Shown: positions 1 through 9,063 of the stretch, one piece after another
How positions within the stretch are numbered: the first letter of the stretch is position 1
How the letters are laid out: the number at the start of each line of letters is the position of its first letter
DNA from: CAWCTD01 sp963798455
GTDB taxonomy: Bacteria; Acidobacteriota; Terriglobia; Bryobacterales; Bryobacteraceae
NCBI GenBank assembly: GCA_963798455.1
Contig: CAWCTD010000003.1
Span: 3,038,001 to 3,102,000 of the forward strand
Reading direction: 5' to 3'
Length of the DNA stretch: 64,000 nucleotides
Position numbers and translations under genes: made by a program
Notes under the pieces: model-generated
What the model saw: only the letters and a program-made list of their open reading frames with translations
Database searches by the model: none
Told to the model about the DNA's origin: nothing

Positions 1-248
1 ATGACAGTGTCGGTCTGCTGGCCGTGGTGGGCGAAGGCATGCGAGGAACACCAGGCCTGGCGGGGCGCATCTTCACCGCGATTTCGCGGGAGCAAATCAA
101 CATCATCGCCATCGCGCAGGGCTCGAGCGAGCTGACCATCGCCATCGTGGTGCGTCGCGCGGGACTGGAGAAGGCGGTTCAGGCCGTGCACGCCGAGTGC
201 CGCATGGGGGAACGGGCGAGGCAGGCGGCGCCCGGCGGCCAGAGATAG
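1..248 (+). CDS. Aspartate kinase, C-terminal end (partial)
   Basis: Only the last ~80 codons lie in the window; the frame is already open at base 3. The peptide VVGEGMRGTPGLAGRIF followed by INIIAIAQGSSELT is the typical second ACT domain of aspartokinases, the regulatory part that binds lysine or threonine. Aspartokinase phosphorylates aspartate in the cytoplasm, the first step to lysine, threonine and methionine. A bifunctional aspartokinase-homoserine dehydrogenase is unlikely because the protein stops soon after the ACT domain. The catalytic part is upstream of the window. The next gene starts about 55 bp downstream on the same strand. Confidence 0.85.
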   Translation, partial: DSVGLLAVVGEGMRGTPGLAGRIFTAISREQINIIAIAQGSSELTIAIVVRRAGLEKAVQAVHAECRMGERARQAAPGGQR

Positions 249-302
249 CTTCCCCACCGTAAGTTATACTGAATATTCCTTCTTTGCAGGAGAAACACAC
301 AC

Positions 303-2234
303 ATGTTTGACCTGTTTCGCAGCCGGGCCAAGGTCGTGCGCATTATGTTGGGCGGCTTGCTGCTGCTGGTCGCTCTCTCGATGGTGACGTATCTCGTCCC
401 CGGCGTCGGAATGAACACCGGCGGCGATTCCCAAGTGGTGGCCGAGTTCGGCAAGGAGGTGCTGACGCTGCCGGAGCTCCAGCAGACCCTCCAGGCGCAG
501 TTCCGTGGCCGGTCCACCCCCCCGCAGATGCAGGCGGTATACGCTCCGCTCATCATCGACCAGGTCGTCATCCAGTACGCAGTCGCCTACCAGGCGCAGC
601 AGATGGGGTTCCAGGTGTCCGAGGCCGATCTGGCCGCCGCTATCCGGACCGTCCTGCCGCAATTGTTCAGCGGCGACCAGTTCGCGGGCAGAGACGCTTA
701 TGCAGCCGCGCTCGCTGAGCAGAACATGACCATCCCGCAGTTCGAGAGCACGCTGCGCAGGCAACTCCTCCTCGAAGATTTGCAGGGAATGGTGGCCGGC
801 GGCATCGTGGTTTCCCCGAAGGAGATCGAGCAGGAGTTCCACGCCAAGAACGACAAGGTCAAGATCGAATACGTGGCGCTTCCGCCCGCGAAGTACCGCT
901 CCGAGGTGACCATCCGGCCCGAAGAGATCAAGCAGTATTTCGAGCAGAACCGGCTGGGGTTCCAAGTTCCCGAGAAGCGCTCCTTCGACGTGCTGGTCGT
1001 GGACGAGGACAAAGTGGCCCAAGGGATCACGATCCCGGAGTCCGAGCTCCGGAAGGCGTACGAGCAGAACAAGGACACTTACCGTGTGCCGGAGCGCGTA
1101 CAAGTGCGCCACATCCTGCTCAAGACCACCGGCAAGCCACAGGACGAGATTCCCAAGATCCATGCCAGAGCCGAGGAACTGCTCAAGCAGCTCAAGGCCG
1201 GGGCCGATTTTGCGCAACTCGCCAGGAAGGACTCCGAGGACCCGGGATCGGCGGCCAAAGGCGGGGACCTCGGCTGGATTGTCCGGGGCCAGACTGTGAA
1301 GCCTTTCGAGGACGCCGCGTTCTCTCTGAAGAAGGGCGAAATCAGCAACGTCATCTCCACCGAATATGGGTTCCACATTCTCCAAGTACTGGGCAAGGAG
1401 GAAGCGCACGTCCGGACGTTCGAGGAGGTGAAGGCGCAACTGGCCGAGGAACGCAAGAAGCAGATGGTCTTCGACCGCATGCAGGAGCTATCGGACCAGG
1501 CACGGGCCGCGCTGAACAAGGACCCGCTTTCCGCCGAGAAGATCGCGGGCGAGTTGAGCTTGCAGTTCATCCGGGCGGACCACGTCGGCGCCAGTGACGC
1601 GATCCCGGGAATCGGCACAAGCCGTGAGCTGGACGACGCCGTATCGTCTCTCAAGAGAGGTGAAGTTACGCCGGTCGTGCAGATCGCGCCCACCAAGCTC
1701 GCGGTGGCGGCCGTGACGGAGGTCTTCCCGGCGCATCCGGCCGACCTGGCCGCTGTCGAAGACCAGATCCGCAATCGTCTCACCACGGACAAACTGAGCC
1801 AACTGATGCAACAGCGGGCCAAGGAAGCCATCGAGAAGGCCATAGCAACGGGCGGCGACCTGAAGAGAGTTGCCAAGGAAATGGACCTGGAGGACAAGAC
1901 CACGCCCGACTTCACCCGTAACGGCGCAGCCGAGGGTTTGGGAAGCGCCGGCTACTTCGAAGAGGCGTTCACCGCGCCCGAGGGAAAGATCCTCGGCCCC
2001 GTGACGGTGGGTGACCGGCAAGTCATTTACAAAGCTGTGGACAGGACTCCGGCGAATGAGGCCGACCTGGCGGCCCAGCGCGACGCTCTCCAACAGGAGA
2101 TCAGGGACCGAAAGGCGCAACAGAGGCTGTCGACATTCGACGACAATGTCCTCGCTCAATTGGTCAAGGCTGGGAAGGTAAAGGTCCATCAGGACGTGAT
2201 CAACCGGCTTCTGGCCAGCTACCGTGGCTCGTGA
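303..2234 (+). CDS. PpiD/SurA-like peptidyl-prolyl isomerase (membrane-anchored)
   Basis: A 643-residue protein with a short cytoplasmic N-terminus, one membrane segment (about residues 12-35) and a large periplasmic part. Residues ~45-240 resemble the SurA N-terminal chaperone region. Residues ~261-360 are a parvulin (PpiC) rotamase domain, with VRHILLKT near its start, GGDLGWI in the middle and YGFHILQV at its end. A second degenerate rotamase-like stretch follows. Length and layout match PpiD, an inner-membrane folding factor for outer-membrane and periplasmic proteins. ATG 303 is preceded by an AGGAGAA ribosome binding site. The following DedA gene is 45 bp downstream. Confidence 0.88.
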   Translation: MFDLFRSRAKVVRIMLGGLLLLVALSMVTYLVPGVGMNTGGDSQVVAEFGKEVLTLPELQQTLQAQFRGRSTPPQMQAVYAPLIIDQVVIQYAVAYQAQQMGFQVSEADLAAAIRTVLPQLFSGDQFAGRDAYAAALAEQNMTIPQFESTLRRQLLLEDLQGMVAGGIVVSPKEIEQEFHAKNDKVKIEYVALPPAKYRSEVTIRPEEIKQYFEQNRLGFQVPEKRSFDVLVVDEDKVAQGITIPESELRKAYEQNKDTYRVPERVQVRHILLKTTGKPQDEIPKIHARAEELLKQLKAGADFAQLARKDSEDPGSAAKGGDLGWIVRGQTVKPFEDAAFSLKKGEISNVISTEYGFHILQVLGKEEAHVRTFEEVKAQLAEERKKQMVFDRMQELSDQARAALNKDPLSAEKIAGELSLQFIRADHVGASDAIPGIGTSRELDDAVSSLKRGEVTPVVQIAPTKLAVAAVTEVFPAHPADLAAVEDQIRNRLTTDKLSQLMQQRAKEAIEKAIATGGDLKRVAKEMDLEDKTTPDFTRNGAAEGLGSAGYFEEAFTAPEGKILGPVTVGDRQVIYKAVDRTPANEADLAAQRDALQQEIRDRKAQQRLSTFDDNVLAQLVKAGKVKVHQDVINRLLASYRGS

Positions 2235-2279
2235 CACGCCAGGCTGGCGGCTTCGGCTGCCGGACTCGAGTTCCCGCTC

Positions 2280-2927
2280 ATGATTCAGGCCATCCTGGAC
2301 TTCCTGCGCACGCTGACGACTCCCGAACGCCTGATTCATCTCATCACCACGGTGCTCAGGGGCTGGCTGGGATATAGCCTGCTGTTCGGGGTGATCTTCG
2401 CGGAGACAGGGTTGCTGACGGGCTTCTTCCTGCCGGGGGACTCCCTCCTGTTCACCGTCGGGGTGGTGGCGGGGGCCGGCGAACTGAACCTGGTGGTCAT
2501 CAACCTGACGCTGATGGCCGCCGTGCTGCTTGGCGACACGACCGGCTACTTCCTGGGGCGGCGGACCGGAGAGATGGTTTTCAAGAGGCCTGACACCCGT
2601 TTTTTCAAGAAGCAGTACGTGCTGCGCACACAGGCGTTCTACTCCAGGTACGGCGGCCGGACCATGATTTACGCCAAGTTCGCCCCCATCTTGCGCACCT
2701 TCGCCCCGTTCATGGCGGGCGTAGGAAAGATGAACTATTTTCGCTTCCTCTCGTATGACGTTTTTGGCGCTGTCGGTTGGGTGGCCTCCATGACGGGGCT
2801 CGGTTATTTCCTGGGCAGCGTGCCTTTGGTGCGGCGGCATTTCGAGAAAGCCATCTTGCTGGTCATCTTTCTCTCCCTGCTGCCGGTTCTGCGGGAAGCA
2901 TGGATCGCAAGGCGAAGGAAAACCTGA
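2280..2927 (+). CDS. DedA-family membrane protein
   Basis: A 215-residue polytopic inner-membrane protein. The family signature is clear: FAETGLLTGFFLPGDSLLF near residue 40, a GDTTGYFLGRR loop near residue 82, then a re-entrant segment around FAPILRTFAPFMAGVGKM. DedA/SNARE-associated proteins act as lipid transporters or flippases, such as undecaprenyl-phosphate recycling, and affect membrane charge and proton motive force. The exact substrate cannot be read here. The next gene starts inside its 3' end (28-bp overlap), which suggests translational coupling. Confidence 0.9.
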   Translation: MIQAILDFLRTLTTPERLIHLITTVLRGWLGYSLLFGVIFAETGLLTGFFLPGDSLLFTVGVVAGAGELNLVVINLTLMAAVLLGDTTGYFLGRRTGEMVFKRPDTRFFKKQYVLRTQAFYSRYGGRTMIYAKFAPILRTFAPFMAGVGKMNYFRFLSYDVFGAVGWVASMTGLGYFLGSVPLVRRHFEKAILLVIFLSLLPVLREAWIARRRKT

Positions 2928-4483
2928 CATCACCGGCGCAACCCGGGTTGCGCTGGACCCTTACCAGCGGACCGGCGCTGGTTGCGTATCTGGCGGCGGG
3001 ACTGCTCCTGTTCCACATGCTGTTCGCCCGGCAGTACGGCTATTTCAGGGATGAGCTGTACTTCCTGGCCTGCGGTCAACATCTGGACTGGGGCTACGTG
3101 GACCAGCCTCCGCTCATTGCCGTCATCGCCGCGCTGGCTCGCGTCCTGTTCGGGGATTCCTTGCAGGCCATCCGGTTCTTTCCTGCCCTGGCGAGCGCTG
3201 GCCTGGTCCTGCTGACGGGCTTGTTGGTGCGGGAACTGGGCGGGAGGCGCTTTGCGCAGGCGCTGGCCGCTTTGGCTGTCATGCTGGCGCCGGCGAGCCT
3301 CGGTTCGGATCACTACCTCTCGATGAACGCCTTCGAGCCGCTGTTTTGGATGGGATGTGTCTACTTCCTGATTCGCATCGTCAAGACCGGCAATTCCAAG
3401 CTGTGGCTGTGGTTCGGCGTGTTGGCCGGTCTGGGGCTCGAGAACAAGCAGACAACGATCCTGTTCGGTTTCGCGGTCGTCGCCGGGCTGTTGCTCACGT
3501 CCGAGCGGAGGCTTCTCCGCAGCCCCTGGATGTGGATGGGAGGGCTGGCGGCGTTTCTTATATTCCTTCCCAATCTGCTGTGGCAGTACCAGCACGGCTT
3601 CCCGATGATCGAACTGCAACACAACATCCGCGCGATGGGAAGGAACGTCTCGCTCAGTCCGCTCCAGTTCATCCTGCAGCAGATCATGTACCTCTCTCCG
3701 CTCACCTGTCCCATCTGGCTCGCGGGGCTCGGCTACTACTTTTTCTCCCGAGACGGCAAGCGCTACCGGGCGCTGGGGTGGGCCTATCTGATCATGCTGG
3801 CAACACTCATTGTTCTGAACAGCAGGGTGTATTACCTGATGCCCGCGTACCCCATGCTGCTGGCGGCCGGCGCAGTCCTCCTCCAGCAGCTTTTCGACCG
3901 CGGCCGCTACTGGCGGTGGGCTCTGGCCGCCTATGCCATGCTCATAGTGGCGACGGGAGCATTGGTGGCGCCCTTGGCCATGCCGATCCTCCCCGAAGCA
4001 ACGTACATACGTTATGCAACCGCCCTGCACCTGCAACAGCCGGCCATTGAGAACCGGAAGACCGGACCGCTGCCGCAGTTCTTCGCGGACATGCACGGAT
4101 GGGAAGAGATGGCGGCAGTGGCGGCGCGTGTCTACAACGGATTGACCCCCGCGGAACAAGTCAAGACGGCCATCTTCGGCGAGAATTATGGGGTGGCGGG
4201 AGCGATCGATCTGTTCGGGCCCAGGTACGGTCTCCCCAAGGCCATCAGCGGCCACCAGAACTACTTCTTCTGGGGGCCGCGGGATTACTCCGGAGAGATC
4301 GTGATCTGGCTGGGCGGCAGCGTGACACCGGAGCGGCTCACGCGGATGTTCCAGAGCGCGGAACCCGTCGCCCAGGTGTACAACCAGTACGCCATGCCGT
4401 CCGAGAACTTCCCCGTCTACCTCTGCCGTGGCTTCAAGGGCGATCTCCGGGAATCCTGGCCCCGGTTCAAGTCCTGGCGCTGA
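2900..4483 (+). CDS. GT39/ArnT-like membrane glycosyltransferase
   Basis: About 527 residues with roughly 10-12 membrane segments. The acidic motif in the first periplasmic loop, GYFRDELYFLACG followed by YVDQPPLIA, is the PMT/ArnT family active-site region that binds a polyprenyl-phosphate sugar donor. The frame is open further upstream, but ATG 2900 is the best start: it overlaps the DedA stop by 28 bp, and upstream in-frame codons give low-quality sequence. Coupling to DedA fits a lipid-linked glycan function. The target (lipid A, protein or polysaccharide) is unknown. Confidence 0.82.
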   Translation: MDRKAKENLTSPAQPGLRWTLTSGPALVAYLAAGLLLFHMLFARQYGYFRDELYFLACGQHLDWGYVDQPPLIAVIAALARVLFGDSLQAIRFFPALASAGLVLLTGLLVRELGGRRFAQALAALAVMLAPASLGSDHYLSMNAFEPLFWMGCVYFLIRIVKTGNSKLWLWFGVLAGLGLENKQTTILFGFAVVAGLLLTSERRLLRSPWMWMGGLAAFLIFLPNLLWQYQHGFPMIELQHNIRAMGRNVSLSPLQFILQQIMYLSPLTCPIWLAGLGYYFFSRDGKRYRALGWAYLIMLATLIVLNSRVYYLMPAYPMLLAAGAVLLQQLFDRGRYWRWALAAYAMLIVATGALVAPLAMPILPEATYIRYATALHLQQPAIENRKTGPLPQFFADMHGWEEMAAVAARVYNGLTPAEQVKTAIFGENYGVAGAIDLFGPRYGLPKAISGHQNYFFWGPRDYSGEIVIWLGGSVTPERLTRMFQSAEPVAQVYNQYAMPSENFPVYLCRGFKGDLRESWPRFKSWR

Positions 4484-4654
4484 TCCCGTTCGATATCATC
4501 CCCTGTGCGGGAAGGGGCGACTGCGGCCCAGCGGCCCTATAGCTTGGCTAACGTTTCTTAATAACTCTTTGTGTAATCCGTTACAGGCCGGACGCGTCTT
4601 AACTAGTAGTGTGAGCTGAGCCGATCTCATGTAATAGAAAGTGCGGCCACATCC

Positions 4655-5776
4655 GTGAACCTGGGCTTCAAAGCAGTCCTCTCAGCGATGGCCGTTGCAG
4701 CCATCGCTTGCGGTCAATCTGCACATCTCTACACGGCCGAGCAGATGTCGCTTCCGTCCACCATCGTGGACGGCAACAGCCCGGCCTTTTGGGAAAAAGA
4801 TGGAAGGCTGAAGGCCTACACCTCCACGGGAGTGCCGATCGCGATGAGGGGATCTGATCTGTTCAACCTCCGGGTATCCCGGCCGCCCCTCGTCCTGCCT
4901 CCCGACCACTATCCCTTGTGGATCGAAGCAGTCTGGCCGGATGAGGACGGCTCCGTCTATGCCTGGTATCATCACGAGGCCAACGGGGGCTGTGCGTACA
5001 AGGGCCTGGTAACCCCGAAGATCGGGGCTCTGGTGTCTACCGATGGAGGCCGGACGTTCCTCGATTTGGGAATCGTCTTGTCCTCCGGCGACGTGCCCAA
5101 CTGCAATGCACAGAATGGTTTCTTCGCCGGCGGTCATGGGGATTTCTCGGTGATTCCGGACCAGAATCACGAGTATTTCTACTTTCTCTTCACCAATTAC
5201 GGCGGCCCCGCAAGCAGCCAGGGAGTCGCCATGGCGCGAATGGCCTTCACCGACCGGGCCAGTCCCGTTGGGAACGTGCATAAGTACTACATGGGGGACT
5301 GGAGCCAGCCGGGGCTTGGGGGAATGGTGACGCCCATCTTTCCGGCCGCGGTCTCCTGGGACCGTGCCGACACGAACTCTTTTTGGGGTCCCGCCGTTCA
5401 CTGGAATGCGTTTCTCCAGCGCTATGTTGTATTGCTAAACCACGCCTGCTGCAAGACGGGTTGGCCGCAAGAAGGAATTTACCTGGCCTTCAACCCGGAT
5501 CTGAGCGATCCCACGAACTGGACGGACCCGGCCAAGATTCTGGCCGCGTCGAACATCGGTTTCGCCCCGGGATACTACCCGCAGGTGTTCGGAACCGGCC
5601 CCGGCCCCGGCGAAACCGACACCCTGGCCGGCGAAGTTGCGCGGTTTTTCGTCAAGGGGGTGTCGAAGTGGGAGATTGTCTTCTCCACCGATTCGCCCCC
5701 CCAGCTTTCGGGGGGAGACGACAGCGACCCGGGCGGAAGCTTTCGGAACTTGTCCCCGCTACTGCTCGATCAGTAG
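4655..5776 (+). CDS. Secreted protein, probably beta-propeller (glycosidase-like), unknown function
   Basis: A 373-residue protein with an N-terminal signal peptide (hydrophobic segment ending near ACGQS) and a GTG start at 4655; the ribosome binding site is weak. The body has the rhythm of a five-bladed propeller: SPAFWEKDGRLKAYTSTG, GALVSTDGGRTFLDLG (a BNR/Asp-box-like repeat), NSFWGPAVHWNAF and WEIVFSTD. It resembles GH43/sialidase-fold secreted proteins, but I cannot assign a family or a catalytic triad. A Cys-Cys pair in NHACCKT could form a disulphide. Its 3' end overlaps the convergent membrane gene by 18 bp. Confidence 0.65.
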   Translation: MNLGFKAVLSAMAVAAIACGQSAHLYTAEQMSLPSTIVDGNSPAFWEKDGRLKAYTSTGVPIAMRGSDLFNLRVSRPPLVLPPDHYPLWIEAVWPDEDGSVYAWYHHEANGGCAYKGLVTPKIGALVSTDGGRTFLDLGIVLSSGDVPNCNAQNGFFAGGHGDFSVIPDQNHEYFYFLFTNYGGPASSQGVAMARMAFTDRASPVGNVHKYYMGDWSQPGLGGMVTPIFPAAVSWDRADTNSFWGPAVHWNAFLQRYVVLLNHACCKTGWPQEGIYLAFNPDLSDPTNWTDPAKILAASNIGFAPGYYPQVFGTGPGPGETDTLAGEVARFFVKGVSKWEIVFSTDSPPQLSGGDDSDPGGSFRNLSPLLLDQ

Positions 5777-7153
5777 AAGCGGCGGAACAGCTACCACGGT
5801 CCCATGAGAAGGGGGAGAGCTCGAGGCGTGCGTTTGGCTGGTCCGGCTCCAATGCTCGCGAGGAGTCCAGCAGAAGACGCTGGAACGATCCTTGATCTCC
5901 GAGAGAGACCGGCCCGAGATCATGGGATACGCGTGCTTGTTCAGCCGAAGCTCCAAGGCCCACTGTGCATCCTCCATGCCTATGGGGAAGCAATGAATAT
6001 AGACCGGCCCTTCCACCTGCGACGCAAAAACCAATAGCTTCTCGGTTGGAGCAGCCCTTTCTAGGAACTGCACCTGCTTACGGATCCACAGGTAGGCACA
6101 GTTGTGTACAACAACGACGGCGGCCAGCCCCCAACTCAACCAAGGGCGCGCTTGGAACCTCTCGCGAACTGCCCAAAACCCGGCCGAGACCACAATAGCC
6201 AGGCCCACGGAAGCAAAGTAAGTATGGCGACTTGGCACACGTGACATGTATGTTAAGAAACAATAAGGCAACAGGGCGATGCCAGCCCAGGCGGCTCCCA
6301 TGATTGCCAGACGCGTCCTGTCTGGCGCTCGCCACACTATCAGCGCCAGTGCGCTCAGCCAACCCCAGATCCAAAGCAACCGCCCCATGCTGTGGGTCCA
6401 GGTAATCCAGAACGGGGCGTGCAGAGAAAACGTCCCGGCGTCGTTGAAGTGCAGGTGAGTGGCTCGATTCGCATAGATCAGCAGGAAGTACCCCACTGCC
6501 ACAACAGCGAAAGGGAAAGTGGAAAGCAGTACCCGGCGCCACTTCGCCCTTTCAAAAACCGCAAGCAGAATCAGCAGAGGGACAAGAGCTACGGCCGACT
6601 CTTTCGACAGAAGCGCGAGGACGTAGAATCCGAAGCCCCCCAACAGGAAGCGCGTGCGGGCGGAACCCAGCCACCGCAGCCAGCAATGCACGCACAAGAG
6701 CGCAAAAACAAGGTGCACCAGTTCGTGGATCGCGGCGTACCAGATGACGGCCTCCTGGTGCCCCTCGTACACCGCGAAAAAGCCGGCGGCGACCGCTGAG
6801 TACCGCCAGCCTATTTTCTTCCAGGCGCCCAGGCCGAAGATCAGCCACACGTTCAGAACGTGCAGCGCCAGGCTGCTCAAATTGAAGGCCAGCGGGCTCA
6901 GTCCGAAGGCTTTGTCGGTCCAGTAGGTAAGGATCAGCGAGGTGGCGCGGCAGCGATAGAGCTCGTCGGAGGCCAGCGCCCGCCAGCCGGACACCGGGCC
7001 GAATTCCCTGGCGAAATGAATCTGCCCGTAATCGTCCTCAATGAGGGGCAGGCTCTGGGCCGGCAGGTAGGCAAGGATTGCCAGCGCGGCCAGCAGCAGC
7101 CCGATCCGAAACCGCTGCGAACTCCACATTTCGATGGTTTCGGCGTTTGACAT
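5759..7153 (-). CDS. Multipass membrane protein, glycosyltransferase-like (GT-C fold)
   Basis: A 464-residue protein with about 10-11 membrane segments. The first periplasmic loop carries LIEDDYGQIHFAREFG, an acidic pair just after the first membrane helix, where GT-C enzymes (dolichyl-phosphate-mannose transferase type) have their catalytic Asp/Glu. Later loops contain AVYEGHQEAVIWYAAIHELVH, which is seen in bacterial GT-C-like proteins of unknown substrate. It is probably a lipid-linked sugar transferase of the inner membrane. Its start is 96 bp from the divergent epimerase gene, and the two promoters overlap. The 3' end overlaps the convergent secreted-protein gene by 18 bp. Confidence 0.6.
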   Translation of the reverse strand: MSNAETIEMWSSQRFRIGLLLAALAILAYLPAQSLPLIEDDYGQIHFAREFGPVSGWRALASDELYRCRATSLILTYWTDKAFGLSPLAFNLSSLALHVLNVWLIFGLGAWKKIGWRYSAVAAGFFAVYEGHQEAVIWYAAIHELVHLVFALLCVHCWLRWLGSARTRFLLGGFGFYVLALLSKESAVALVPLLILLAVFERAKWRRVLLSTFPFAVVAVGYFLLIYANRATHLHFNDAGTFSLHAPFWITWTHSMGRLLWIWGWLSALALIVWRAPDRTRLAIMGAAWAGIALLPYCFLTYMSRVPSRHTYFASVGLAIVVSAGFWAVRERFQARPWLSWGLAAVVVVHNCAYLWIRKQVQFLERAAPTEKLLVFASQVEGPVYIHCFPIGMEDAQWALELRLNKHAYPMISGRSLSEIKDRSSVFCWTPREHWSRTSQTHASSSPPSHGTVVAVPPLLLIEQ

Positions 7154-7155
7154 TC

Positions 7156-7185
7156 TTGACTCTTCTTTAATTAAGCCAGTATAAT
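7156..7185 (+). promoter_or_regulatory. Sigma-70-type promoter for the epimerase operon
   Basis: TTGACT (7156-7161), 18-bp spacer, TATAAT (7180-7185). It lies 65 bp upstream of the chosen epimerase start at 7250 and shares its -10 bases with a promoter on the other strand. Confidence 0.6.
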
Positions 7186-7209
7186 ACTCCCCCAGTGTGA
7201 TTGTGTCAG
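7181..7209 (-). promoter_or_regulatory. Divergent promoter for the membrane-protein gene at 5759-7153
   Basis: Read on the minus strand: CTGACA (7209-7204), 17-bp spacer, TATTAT (7186-7181), then 27 bp to the start codon with an AAGAAGAG ribosome binding site. The -10 hexamers of both strands overlap at 7181-7185, so the two genes probably compete for RNA polymerase. Confidence 0.5.
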
Positions 7210-7249
7210 GGAAAGCGCCGCTGATGGGGTGGCGTTCGGGAGGCTGGAG

Positions 7250-8314
7250 ATGGTGAGATCCAGCTATCGTCAGAAAAAGGCTGTCGTAACGGGCGGATTG
7301 GGCTTCATCGGAAGCAGCCTAGTGATCCGGCTGGTGGAGTTGGGCGCCAGGGTGACCGTGGTTGACGCGAAAGTTCGCGGCTGCGGGGCCAACGAGCACA
7401 ACATCCACCCCGTAAGGGGTGATGTGCGCGTGCTGGTGAGCGACATCGCCGATGCCTCGGAATTCCGGACGGTGCTCGCGTCCGCGGACGTGGTTTTCAA
7501 CCTGGCGGGCGAGGTCAGTCACGTCCACAGCATGCGATTCCCGGAGAGGGACGCCCAGTTGAATGCGGTTGCCCACCTCCGCTTCGTCCAGGAGTGTGCG
7601 CGCTCGGCGCCGGGTGTTCGAATCGTATACGCCGGCACGCGCCAGATCTACGGAGTGCCGCGATATCTCCCCGTGGATGAAGACCACCCCGTGCATCCGG
7701 TCGACATCAACGGGATTCACAAGTACAGCGCCGTGATGTATCACCTGATGTACGCTCGCGACGGGGCGCTGGAAAGTGTGGTGCTGCATCTCACCAACGT
7801 GTACGGGCCAAGAATGGCGCTGGATGCGCCTTGCCAGGGCGTGTTGAGCACATTCATCCGGCGCCTCCTCTTGGGGCAGCCGATCGAGGTGTTCGGGGAC
7901 GGCACGCAGCATAGGGACCCGTTGTACGTCGACGACGCCGTGGAGGCGTTCTTGTTGGCCGGATGCGAACGGAACCCTGCTTCTTCCGTGTACAACGTGG
8001 GAGGTCCGGCCGCCCTGGAATTGCGGCAGATCGCCGAGATCGCTCGCCGCGCGGCGGGGGGGCCTCCGCCCGTTTGCCGGCCGTTCCCTCCCGAAAGGAA
8101 GTCGATCGACATCGGCGACTACCGCACGGATTGCACCCGTATCGTACGGGAACTCGGGTGGACCCCTTCGACCCCGTTTGACACAGGCATCGTCCGCACA
8201 CTGGAGTACTACCGCGCGCAACTGCACCATTATCTGGACACCGAGAGCCCCGGCGTACAGTGCAAGCTGCTCGATTCGGCAGCGGCTCAGGAAAGACGGA
8301 CCGCGGCCCGATGA
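7250..8314 (+). CDS. NAD-dependent epimerase/dehydratase (extended SDR)
   Basis: About 354 residues. Near the N-terminus GGLGFIGSSLV is the Rossmann GxxGxxG motif; FNLAGEVSH and YAGTRQIYG follow, then NVYGPRM, HRDPLYVDDAVEA and YNVGGP, all typical of nucleotide-sugar epimerases or dehydratases. The usual Tyr-x-x-x-Lys catalytic pair reads Asn-Gly-Ile-His-Lys here (INGIHK), so the Tyr is Asn; I recall a related NGINK variant in other members. ATG 7250 is preferred over GTG 7229 because GGAGG sits just upstream. Its stop overlaps the next start (ATGA), the first of three such overlaps in a four-gene operon. Confidence 0.85.
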   Translation: MVRSSYRQKKAVVTGGLGFIGSSLVIRLVELGARVTVVDAKVRGCGANEHNIHPVRGDVRVLVSDIADASEFRTVLASADVVFNLAGEVSHVHSMRFPERDAQLNAVAHLRFVQECARSAPGVRIVYAGTRQIYGVPRYLPVDEDHPVHPVDINGIHKYSAVMYHLMYARDGALESVVLHLTNVYGPRMALDAPCQGVLSTFIRRLLLGQPIEVFGDGTQHRDPLYVDDAVEAFLLAGCERNPASSVYNVGGPAALELRQIAEIARRAAGGPPPVCRPFPPERKSIDIGDYRTDCTRIVRELGWTPSTPFDTGIVRTLEYYRAQLHHYLDTESPGVQCKLLDSAAAQERRTAAR

Positions 8315-9063
8315 TGAACCCGGCCGAATTCGCCAACATCGCCGAGGCGGAGCGACGCCTGTGGTGGTACCGGGGCATGCGGCGGATCCTGTTCCGCATC
8401 CTGCAGCCGTGGCTGAAGGGGCGGGAGATCCGCCGGGTGCTGGAGGCGGGGTGCGGCACGGGTTATTTCGCGAATCTTCTCGAACAGGAGCGGGGCTGGA
8501 CCGTCTACCCATCGGACATTGCCTGGGAGGGGCTTGCCTACGGCCGCAACTTGGGGCTGAAGCGGCTGTCGCAGGCGGACCTGTCCGCCTTGCCGTTCCG
8601 CGCCGGCGCCTTCGACGTGGTCAGCGCCATGGATGTTCTGGCGCATTTCGCACCGGGAGAAGAGCGTCGTCCCATCGGGGAGCTGGCTCGGGTTCTGTCG
8701 CCCGGGGGCCTGCTGGTTCTGCGCGCGTCGGCGCTGAACATCTTGCGCAGCCGGCACTCCGAGTTCATCCACGAGCGGCAGCGTCTTACCCGAGGACAAC
8801 TGCTCACGGCCACCCGCGAAGCGGGGATTCGCGTCTTGCGGTGCACATACGCGAACACGCTCCTGCTTCCAGTCGCGCTGGCGAAGTTCCGCTTATGGGA
8901 ACCGCTGCTGCGCCGGCCGCCCGAATCCGGAGTGGGTCCGCTGCCCGGCTGGCTGGACCGTCTGTTGTACGGCTGCCTTTGGGCCGAATCGGCGTGGCTG
9001 GGCGAGGGCCTAAACCTTCCGTCTGGCCAGTCCCTGATCCTGGTAGGAGAGAAGGCCGCATGA
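8311..9063 (+). CDS. SAM-dependent class I methyltransferase
   Basis: About 250 residues. VLEAGCGTGYFANLLE is the SAM-binding motif I, followed by DIAWEGLAYGR, a DVVSAMDVLAHF motif IV region and LARVLSPGGLLVLRAS (post-motif IV). This is the Methyltransf_11/23 type. ATG 8311 overlaps the epimerase stop by 4 bp. The C-terminal ~80 residues are Leu/Trp-rich and could lie at the membrane. In this operon it may methylate a sugar or a lipid carrier; the substrate cannot be read from the sequence. Confidence 0.83.
   Translation: MMNPAEFANIAEAERRLWWYRGMRRILFRILQPWLKGREIRRVLEAGCGTGYFANLLEQERGWTVYPSDIAWEGLAYGRNLGLKRLSQADLSALPFRAGAFDVVSAMDVLAHFAPGEERRPIGELARVLSPGGLLVLRASALNILRSRHSEFIHERQRLTRGQLLTATREAGIRVLRCTYANTLLLPVALAKFRLWEPLLRRPPESGVGPLPGWLDRLLYGCLWAESAWLGEGLNLPSGQSLILVGEKAA

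Noticed and set aside
264..1439. 391-codon minus-strand frame opposite the PpiD-like gene
   Set aside because: Leu/Arg/His-rich shadow without motifs; the plus strand encodes a clear parvulin domain.
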